Both the position numbers and the translations under genes were made by a program. Source: Candidatus Poseidoniaceae archaeon (lineage in GTDB: Archaea; Thermoplasmatota; Poseidoniia; Poseidoniales; Poseidoniaceae). Taken from it: 64,000 nucleotides of DNA. How positions within the stretch are numbered: position 1 is the first letter of the stretch; every line of letters begins with the position of its first letter. Shown here in pieces: positions 54,115 to 61,409 of the stretch. The stretch covers positions 62,001 to 126,000 of the forward strand of contig JASLKG010000009.1 of the NCBI GenBank assembly GCA_030747695.1, written 5' to 3'. Below the pieces are notes generated by a model. It saw nothing but the letters and a program-made list of their open reading frames with translations. It searched no databases and was not told the origin of the DNA.

Positions 54115-55149
54115 ATGCGTCGAGTAATATTGTTGATAGTAACAATCGGACTATTGTTACCAATTAATGCACAAGCTTTAGACCCAGTATCCTTGACAAA
54201 CCAAGGAATAATTGGAGGAAATGTATTGGACATATCACCTTCTTCAAATGAGACCGATAATAGATCAGGATCAGTAGGAGGGGCACTAGAGGCCTCTCAA
54301 GTTGTAGAGGTATATACTGCAACATGGTGCGAAAATTGTGTAGAAACAGAACATGCTCTAATGGACTCATTAAACAATACAGATGCTACCGTTTTGGTAT
54401 TTCATAGATTCATCGGAGAATCTGAAGACCCATTTGGGACGCAAGAAGGGGATGACCGTTGGACAGATAGATATGGAGAAGAATCAAGGGAGGCTGTGGG
54501 TTTACAAAGAGCAGCTCCAACTGTTGTGTTTGATGGATCAAGAATGAAATCAGGAAGTAGTTCTCATGGCGAATCTCTCGAAGCAGATTATACTGAAATG
54601 TATCAGGACAAACATGAGTATAGAAGCCTAAATAGCATTGAATCAGATTTTTCATGGACAGGAAACAATAGTACAGGCACATTAGATTGGAAATTAGACG
54701 GTCCAGATTATTGGAATAATGAAAATATTACTCTTAATCATTATTTGGTTGTTGTAGAAGAATCTGCTTATTTTCCAGACGGTTCTAATGGTTTAGAATA
54801 CTATGAAGATGTGGTCCGTGCAGTAATTCTACTCGATGCTTCTGTCCAAGACGATGGTAGAGAATTAGGTGGTTCAGTTGAGCTTCAATTACCCGCAGCT
54901 TGGGATGGAGACGACTTATCACTTGTATTAATCCATGATTGGACATATAATCCATCAGAGGGATGTATGGATTTAGAGGCAGCAAACTACAACCCATTGG
55001 CGGAAGTTGACGATGGTTCTTGCGATTACCTTCCTCCATCTCCTGCGGAAACACTAGAGAAAGGTCTTCCAAATGTAGGTTTAATTTCTGTAGTTTGCAC
55101 TACATTGCTAGCAGCAATATTCCAATCTAGGATTGAAGAATCTGCTTAA
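54115..55149 (+). CDS. Secreted membrane-anchored thioredoxin-like protein
   Basis: The 344-residue protein has a signal peptide (VILLIVTIGLLLPINAQA). A thioredoxin-like domain holds VVEVYTATWCENCVETEHALMDSL (active-site Cys72 and Cys75) and later RAAPTVVFDG with the cis-proline loop (AAPT), in DUF1223/Omp28-like style. A beta-domain follows (DFSWTGNNSTGTLDWKL). Near 288 is GCMDLEAANYNPLAEVDDGSC, a short Cys-framed repeat well known from Bacteroidetes surface proteins, then a C-terminal TM helix (NVGLISVVCTTLLAAIF). It likely acts in extracytoplasmic thiol-disulfide chemistry. The stop overlaps the convergent lipoprotein gene by 4 bp. Confidence 0.83.
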   Translation: MRRVILLIVTIGLLLPINAQALDPVSLTNQGIIGGNVLDISPSSNETDNRSGSVGGALEASQVVEVYTATWCENCVETEHALMDSLNNTDATVLVFHRFIGESEDPFGTQEGDDRWTDRYGEESREAVGLQRAAPTVVFDGSRMKSGSSSHGESLEADYTEMYQDKHEYRSLNSIESDFSWTGNNSTGTLDWKLDGPDYWNNENITLNHYLVVVEESAYFPDGSNGLEYYEDVVRAVILLDASVQDDGRELGGSVELQLPAAWDGDDLSLVLIHDWTYNPSEGCMDLEAANYNPLAEVDDGSCDYLPPSPAETLEKGLPNVGLISVVCTTLLAAIFQSRIEESA

Positions 55150-57650
55150 TCACGACGTCCAATAAATGCTGCACCCAGTAGTGACACAAGTCCTAGTATT
55201 GCAGTGAATCCCGGTAATGCAGGGTTTTCATCACTGTAAGCATCTGCAGATGTAGAATGAAGTCTTACATGAGTCCAATCCACTCCAACATCTCCTCCAA
55301 CCATGATTATGTCTCCAGTAGTTAGAGTTCCAGAGTCATCTTCATCAGAGAATGCTATACTTGTAAATTCACGAGGAGTATGCAGAGCATCATGAGTATT
55401 GTTTCCGCTTCCAGCAGTAACAAGATCAACACTTAGCAAATCTTCACCACAAGTAATTGAAGCAGCCTCATCATCACCTTCATCTTCAGTACAACTAGCC
55501 AAGACAACACTGTAATCTTCTAAGTCACCAGCCAATTCGAAGTCAGCAGAAGATCCTACAATCCACCATAGTACTACTTCATCATTGTAATCGCCACGAT
55601 CCTCTTCTATGTCAAATTCATCAGAACCATCACCGCAGTCGTCCATACCATCATTTACCCATTCACGGGGAATAGTTTCACCGTTTTCACAAGTAAAGTC
55701 ATCTTCAACATTGTCTCCATCACCATCATCCTGATCTCCAACCCACTCATCTCCATCTGCAGAGTTCGCAAAGTCCTCACTCTGTCCAAAATCGTCAGTG
55801 CAGTGCCAGCCCTCATCCTCGTGATCCTCACAGTAATACCACCAAGTTTCCCAATAATTATCATTCTGAGAAGACCTGCACCACCAAACTGTTCCATCGG
55901 CTCCTTCCTCATCATTGCCTTCCCATTCGCAGTAGCCGCTAGAGTAAGATTGCCAAGAGATTTCATCATCGTCATCATCGTCATCATCTTCTTCCATCAT
56001 CATATCAATTCCTTCAATGAAGCAAACGAGTTCATCTAAGTTAAGCAAGTTATCACTTTCATCATCCAAATTATCATCATCCACATCACAATCATCGAAT
56101 AAATCCAATACATCATCCCAACTAAGCTCATCTAACTCCTCTTGTTGCAAGATAATTTGGAATTCATCTGCGGACATCAAATGGTCATCATTTGAATCAG
56201 CCCTAGACATTAACTCTTCATTAGAAGGAGCCTCACTATCGTCATCACATGTTCCAATTGGCTCATCACAATTTCTATCTCCACAAGTGGTTGGATAGAG
56301 CCAACCATCTATACAAGTAACTGCTTCGCCACAGGTCATATTTTCATCACACGGCTCATCATTCTCATCAGGTGGACATTGAGTCCCCTCGCCCCACGAT
56401 CCATCAGAACCGCATGTGTATGTGCAACCATCTTCGCGCTCCTCTTGCTCGCCAGGTTCACAAACATTAGACTCATTGGCCACACACTCGCCAGTTTGAC
56501 AAATTTCACCATTTGGACAGTCATTATCAGTATTACAACGATTTTCATCATTGTCTTCGAATTCACAATAACCATCCTCTCCGGGCACTTCATTCCAAGT
56601 TCCACCGCGTTCTTCACAATCGTCTATGAGCGCAATTTCGTCATCAATGACTGGTTGCGCCATATATTCGCCTAGAACAAATGGTAATGCTTCGTAATCT
56701 AGAGTGACATCAATAGTTAGGTGTGCAATCACTTCCTCTTCTGACATGATTTCTACAACAGTAGTTGCTTCACCATCTTCAACAGAGAAACCAGTTACTG
56801 CCAAGGTGCCATCTAGCAAGTTTCTTTGGAGCAAAATAGTTCCACATATTGCTTGACCTTCTTGTCCTCCAAGTGAACAAAAGTCGACATCTATTTTTGC
56901 TGAATCAATAGCAAGGCTATCCAAAAATTCAGGATCGTCATGGTTAAGTAATTCAGCAGCAACTAAGACTTCTAAAGAATCGTCAGGACCTATGTCGATA
57001 TCCATGTCATCATCATTATCATCATCACTTAATTTCCCAGTCCAGTGCTCAGAACCAATCCCTAGTTCAGATTTCATCAAGAAAGACTCACCAAGATATT
57101 CCATTTCAATAAGAGATGTGCCGTCCCAAAGATGAGCAACAGTTGTAGATTGACTCATTGTCATCATTCCTGTATTGATTGTCATACCCTCGTGTTCAAC
57201 AACTTGTATCCCTTCACCTAAACCAGTTCGATTCCAGACGTTGGTAGTACCGCTAGTTGTCCATATATCGTCATTACATCCCGTACTCTCAAGCGAAGGA
57301 TTCTGAGTTCCAGAAGTAATACAACCAGTTGCCATTGTTATAGTCAAAGTATACTCGCCTAATCCCATATCTTCATCAACATCATTTACAGTCATTTTCA
57401 TTCCCATATTCATAGGTGAATCCTCGCCGTCTAACATTGCAACAAATTCATCAACTGCACGATTAATTTCGTTAGAAACTTCTTTGACACAATCCTCTGA
57501 ACCTTCCCCAGTTTCAATGGCATTATCTGCATCTATGCACTTTTCAATTCCTTTTTCTTCTATTGCTTCTTCTATTGCTTCTTCTAAACCTGCAAGACAT
57601 CCAGGCAATAGGAAAAAAGCAGTTACAATTAACGCTAACACTTTACGCAT
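55146..57650 (-). CDS. Large acidic lipoprotein with EF-hand, LDL-receptor-A-like modules and PGF-type C-terminus
   Basis: The 834-residue product starts with a lipoprotein signal (ALIVTAFFLLPGC, lipobox Cys18). About 30-340 is an unrecognised domain. Then come Cys-rich modules (CNTDNDCPNGEICQTGECV; CEPGEQEEREDGCTYTCG; MTCGEAVTCIDGWLYPTTCG), an EF-hand-like pair (DSNDDHLMSADEF; FDDCDVDDDNLDDESDNLLNLDELV), a Trp/Tyr/Cys-rich acidic stretch, and CENGETIP...MDDCGDGSDE, which matches the calcium-binding end of LDL-receptor class A modules. The C-terminus LPGFTAILGLVSLLGAAFIGRRD looks like a PGF-CTERM archaeosortase signal. Many residues are Asp/Glu. Function unknown; possibly binding of metal or organic matter at the surface. 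Confidence 0.82.
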   Translation of the reverse strand: MRKVLALIVTAFFLLPGCLAGLEEAIEEAIEEKGIEKCIDADNAIETGEGSEDCVKEVSNEINRAVDEFVAMLDGEDSPMNMGMKMTVNDVDEDMGLGEYTLTITMATGCITSGTQNPSLESTGCNDDIWTTSGTTNVWNRTGLGEGIQVVEHEGMTINTGMMTMSQSTTVAHLWDGTSLIEMEYLGESFLMKSELGIGSEHWTGKLSDDDNDDDMDIDIGPDDSLEVLVAAELLNHDDPEFLDSLAIDSAKIDVDFCSLGGQEGQAICGTILLQRNLLDGTLAVTGFSVEDGEATTVVEIMSEEEVIAHLTIDVTLDYEALPFVLGEYMAQPVIDDEIALIDDCEERGGTWNEVPGEDGYCEFEDNDENRCNTDNDCPNGEICQTGECVANESNVCEPGEQEEREDGCTYTCGSDGSWGEGTQCPPDENDEPCDENMTCGEAVTCIDGWLYPTTCGDRNCDEPIGTCDDDSEAPSNEELMSRADSNDDHLMSADEFQIILQQEELDELSWDDVLDLFDDCDVDDDNLDDESDNLLNLDELVCFIEGIDMMMEEDDDDDDDDEISWQSYSSGYCEWEGNDEEGADGTVWWCRSSQNDNYWETWWYYCEDHEDEGWHCTDDFGQSEDFANSADGDEWVGDQDDGDGDNVEDDFTCENGETIPREWVNDGMDDCGDGSDEFDIEEDRGDYNDEVVLWWIVGSSADFELAGDLEDYSVVLASCTEDEGDDEAASITCGEDLLSVDLVTAGSGNNTHDALHTPREFTSIAFSDEDDSGTLTTGDIIMVGGDVGVDWTHVRLHSTSADAYSDENPALPGFTAILGLVSLLGAAFIGRRD

Positions 57651-57679
57651 GTTATTGCGTATAACTTATGGTTCATAAA

Positions 57680-57692
57680 CTACTGCCAGTAG
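57680..57692 (+). promoter_or_regulatory. Inverted repeat CTACTG-C-CAGTAG in a divergent promoter region
   Basis: A 6+1+6 palindrome sits 30 bp upstream of both the leftward lipoprotein ATG (57650) and the rightward AddB-like ATG (57723). Its central position makes an operator acting on either side possible. Confidence 0.35.
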
Positions 57693-57722
57693 AATATTCG
57701 AGGGTGGGTTCAATAACCTCCC

Positions 57723-60700
57723 ATGAAGTGTATATCTGTTAGGCGGGACCACAAAGTGCAAGAAATCGCAGTCAATTCAACCGCAGTTCTCTCTATGGAG
57801 GCAGTTGAAGCTGGGGTTGGAATGCCTGACTGGTTAACAAAGTCAATTATCGAAGATCGCAAATTGATGGTAATTCACCCCACAGAAGCATCTAGAAAAG
57901 AAGCAATAGAGAAATTACACAGTTTGATGAATGGAGGAATTGTAGACTCATCTCATCATTTGACGCTTGAGAGGTTCATTTCTCTGTTACATTTAGATCT
58001 CCGTTTACCGGCAGCAATGGAAGATGATGGAGTAACTTTCGAATTGACACATCGAGCACTTTCCTCACATGCAAAACAGTATGGGTTTCCATTAATCCAA
58101 CCAAATCCCCAGCACAAATGGACTCGTTCAAGAACACAAAGAATATTGGCATTACATAGTAAGATTATAGGTTTGTTAAAACCCCAATACTGGGAAGAAG
58201 ACCCCGGGGCAATGGTGTGTGATCAGGTCATAAAAAAATTAGAAAAGGAAAGAGGAATGACACATCCTTCAAGAGTAGAAAGAGTAGTATTTGAAGCATT
58301 AAAAATAAGCAATAAGATACCATTTACACTCCGAGGTGTTGATGGGATAGTAATGCTTGACCATGCAAGCAGCTTAACAGAAATAGAAATTTCAATTTTG
58401 GGACAAATTAGCAAATTGGTAAACTTTCATCAATTAGTAAACCCCGGCTCTCATAGATTAGGATTCCATGGTGAATATATCGAAGATATACATCCAATTC
58501 GTTCTGAAAAAGAATTACCAAAATGGATTCCAAAGCATACTATTTGGTCTCCAAAAGGAGATCAAGAATGGCGCTCACCATCTTCAAATTCAGAAATATT
58601 TCATTTAATGGTAGAATCAGAAGCACAGATAGTTTCGGCATTAGGTGACATTTTGTCACGAGTAGATGGCGATGTAATGATTGTAGATGGCGACGCATCA
58701 TCATTACAAAAAAATATAAAATCATATTTGAATCATTTTGGAATTAGATTAAGAGGAACATCAACACCATTATCTTCTAGCCCTTCGGTGTCAAGGATAC
58801 TTGCAATAATTGATATTTCGAGAGGCGAAGAAGCTTGGTCGTTAAATCGACTTAGAGATTTGGATGAGCAGACAAGTTTACCACTTTCTTGGGAACTTTT
58901 GAAATTGAAGCACCCACTACATGAAGGTTGGTCTCCAAAAATCCATCCGGAAACACTTGTCGAAATAGCACGCAGTTTCCATGTATTAGGGGGCAGGGGT
59001 TCATTACGCAGATGGCTTTCGACACTTTCTAACGCTGAACCTAGAATAGTTGGTGATGAGAATCAAGCAAGAGCTCTTGAAGAAAGTCAATGGTGGCTTG
59101 CCTCTATTGCCAGATGGATGAATTCAATACTTCCTGAGAGTGATAGGATTACTGCAATGGAGACTTGTATAGGTTGCATTTCAGGTCAAGAATTACCCCT
59201 GCCTGAATCTCCCGAGAACCCTCTTTTATGGTTTAATTCGATGCTAAAACAAATCGATTGGATCCAACTTACGAAACGAGATACAATTGAATCAAATTCA
59301 ATTCCAGGTTTACAATATTTGGTAGATTCAATTTCACGCCTAAATCAAGAAACCTCTTTGAGTTTTGAAGAAGACGACTTTTCGGAAATGTTTCACAATT
59401 TGAGTAGTAATACAAAGATACCATCGCGCAGAGGATCCGATATTGGTTTGAGGATTTTAAATCCAGATCAAGCACTAGGAACTACCAGTGAGATTTTGAT
59501 ACTTAGTGGAATGGATTCACAAACATGGTCAATGAAGCCACCTTCAATACCGTGGTTAGATGAAATTTCACGGATGCGATTAGGAATAAATAGGCCAGAT
59601 TCCGGATTACGAAAAGGAAGGCATTACCTACGTCACTTACTTAACTCAGGAAAAACGGTCATAATATTAGACTCAAGCTTAGAAGAAGGGATTGAACCCT
59701 CAGGACCCCTGGAAGAGTGGTTTAGCATAATCTCAAGAAATAAGAGCGAAGTGAATTTGGAAATCCCCCCTCCCTTTTTATCTTTAGAAGATTGGTCCCC
59801 AAAATTTCCAGATAGGGCATGGTGTTGGCGAACTATTTCTGACGTAGGATTGCGTCTTGTTCACAAAGTTAGCTCAATGGAGATGCTTATTGACGGTGTT
59901 AGGACACATAGAAGTGGGATCCTTCCACGCGATGAAAAACAGAGAACCGGGCTCGCTTTGATTGAAAAACGTAAATCAAAAGCTCTTCTAAATCCTAACT
60001 CAATTATAACTGCAGCAAAAAGCGAATTAATTCCAGACCAATTTGCGAGACGCACAATTACATTGGGTGCTGGTGAAAGGTTTCGATTTGACCAATCAGG
60101 AAGTTTGGTCCGAACTTATGATTACGATTTAATTCCAAAACGCACGCTTCCAGCAAACTCAAGAAAATCTCCAATTTGGCCGCACTTAGGTTACCATACA
60201 GAAACAGAAACTACACTAGGGATCGATCCAAGACCGATCCAACCTCCATCAACGGGAATTGAATTAATCGATGCAAGAATAGGACTTAGCCCAGTTAACA
60301 TAAAAACACCTAAAATATGGTCTCAAAGTAGATTGCAAGCATGGCTTGATTGCCCTCGTAAAGCTTGGTATGAACGACACTTAAAATTGGGCAAAGAAGA
60401 GAATATACCCGAAGACCTTGCAGCAAACGCAAGGGGTAATGTTGTGCATTATGTTGCTGAAGCAATATTGCAAGCACACAACCAAGATAGTAATGATTTA
60501 CCAACTGAATTAAATCCATTACAAGAGGGGCCATTAAAGGATGCAAACAAGGCCTGGAAAATTGTATTAGAAACACTAATTGATAAAGCACCTTGGATGA
60601 AGCGAGCTGATGGAATTTCTGCCCATAGATGTAGGGATTTAGTAGGAGTTTCACCAATTAGATGGAATTCTTGGCTAAAGGGCGAAGATACAATACCTAT

Positions 60701-61409
60701 AGGTGGACGATTAGGGCGAATGCTTCTTTCTGATTATGCGATGAACGATTGTGCTCCAATGGCTAGTGAGTGGCAAATTGAAAATGAAAATAGGAAAAAT
60801 GTGATGATAAATCTGCCTCCATCTCCAGAAGAAGATGGTATTGAAAAAAGATTTAAATTTACAGGAATAATTGATCGTGTAGATGCAATAATTGTCGATT
60901 ATGATTTGAAGAAAAATGCAGAAATTGTACCTTTAGATTTTAACACTAATCAAAAAATCCCAGTAAGCCAATTAGTAATAATTAGAGATATTAAATCAGT
61001 TGATGGCCCACGTGACAATGGTAAAGATGCTCGTCATTTAAAGGGCTTATTTGATGAATTACAATTGGCATTATATGCGCGCTCATGGGAGATTTGTAAC
61101 CCAGGCCATAGAGTGGTAGGAGTGGGAGTAACCCAAGTTGGAATTGAAACACAAACATGGGTCGAAATCGACCCCGATTTTGTAGAATTATTACAAGATA
61201 AATCAATTGGAACTATTACACAAAAACTTGTAAATCAATATAGAAGACCTGGAGAGGACCACAATCCAAAATCAAATCCATTCAGAGCATGGATGAGGGA
61301 AAGAATAACCACTGCAAATCGAGTAATAGATAATGTCAAAGAGGGATTAATCCCATGTAATTGTTCAACGATTGATAGTTGCAGATCATTGAAAAGAGGT
61401 GGTTGGTGA
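57723..61409 (+). CDS. AddB-like protein: degenerate helicase with C-terminal PD-(D/E)XK nuclease
   Basis: The 1228-residue protein has no Walker A at its N-terminus, so the helicase-like body (RKEAIEKLHSLM, LTLERFISLL, QALGTTSEILILSGMDSQTW, LRKGRHYLRHLL) is probably non-ATPase. The C-terminal nuclease is intact: SRLQAWLDCPRKAWYERHLKLG (Cys near 877), ARGNVVHYVAEAIL, FTGIIDRVDAI, VIIRDIKSVDG (catalytic D-x-K) and ELQLALYARSWE. The end CNCSTIDSC supplies three more cysteines for a 4Fe-4S clamp. This is the AddB/RexB plan. The next gene, overlapping by one base, is the AddA-like helicase, so the pair should process double-strand breaks. Unlike AddA, the partner may also hold a nuclease beyond the window end. 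Confidence 0.85.
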   Translation: MKCISVRRDHKVQEIAVNSTAVLSMEAVEAGVGMPDWLTKSIIEDRKLMVIHPTEASRKEAIEKLHSLMNGGIVDSSHHLTLERFISLLHLDLRLPAAMEDDGVTFELTHRALSSHAKQYGFPLIQPNPQHKWTRSRTQRILALHSKIIGLLKPQYWEEDPGAMVCDQVIKKLEKERGMTHPSRVERVVFEALKISNKIPFTLRGVDGIVMLDHASSLTEIEISILGQISKLVNFHQLVNPGSHRLGFHGEYIEDIHPIRSEKELPKWIPKHTIWSPKGDQEWRSPSSNSEIFHLMVESEAQIVSALGDILSRVDGDVMIVDGDASSLQKNIKSYLNHFGIRLRGTSTPLSSSPSVSRILAIIDISRGEEAWSLNRLRDLDEQTSLPLSWELLKLKHPLHEGWSPKIHPETLVEIARSFHVLGGRGSLRRWLSTLSNAEPRIVGDENQARALEESQWWLASIARWMNSILPESDRITAMETCIGCISGQELPLPESPENPLLWFNSMLKQIDWIQLTKRDTIESNSIPGLQYLVDSISRLNQETSLSFEEDDFSEMFHNLSSNTKIPSRRGSDIGLRILNPDQALGTTSEILILSGMDSQTWSMKPPSIPWLDEISRMRLGINRPDSGLRKGRHYLRHLLNSGKTVIILDSSLEEGIEPSGPLEEWFSIISRNKSEVNLEIPPPFLSLEDWSPKFPDRAWCWRTISDVGLRLVHKVSSMEMLIDGVRTHRSGILPRDEKQRTGLALIEKRKSKALLNPNSIITAAKSELIPDQFARRTITLGAGERFRFDQSGSLVRTYDYDLIPKRTLPANSRKSPIWPHLGYHTETETTLGIDPRPIQPPSTGIELIDARIGLSPVNIKTPKIWSQSRLQAWLDCPRKAWYERHLKLGKEENIPEDLAANARGNVVHYVAEAILQAHNQDSNDLPTELNPLQEGPLKDANKAWKIVLETLIDKAPWMKRADGISAHRCRDLVGVSPIRWNSWLKGEDTIPIGGRLGRMLLSDYAMNDCAPMASEWQIENENRKNVMINLPPSPEEDGIEKRFKFTGIIDRVDAIIVDYDLKKNAEIVPLDFNTNQKIPVSQLVIIRDIKSVDGPRDNGKDARHLKGLFDELQLALYARSWEICNPGHRVVGVGVTQVGIETQTWVEIDPDFVELLQDKSIGTITQKLVNQYRRPGEDHNPKSNPFRAWMRERITTANRVIDNVKEGLIPCNCSTIDSCRSLKRGGW

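Noticed and set aside
56379..56675. Plus-strand frames inside the large lipoprotein gene
   Set aside because: The minus-strand protein has lipobox, Cys modules and C-terminal TM in one frame; these are opposite-strand shadows.
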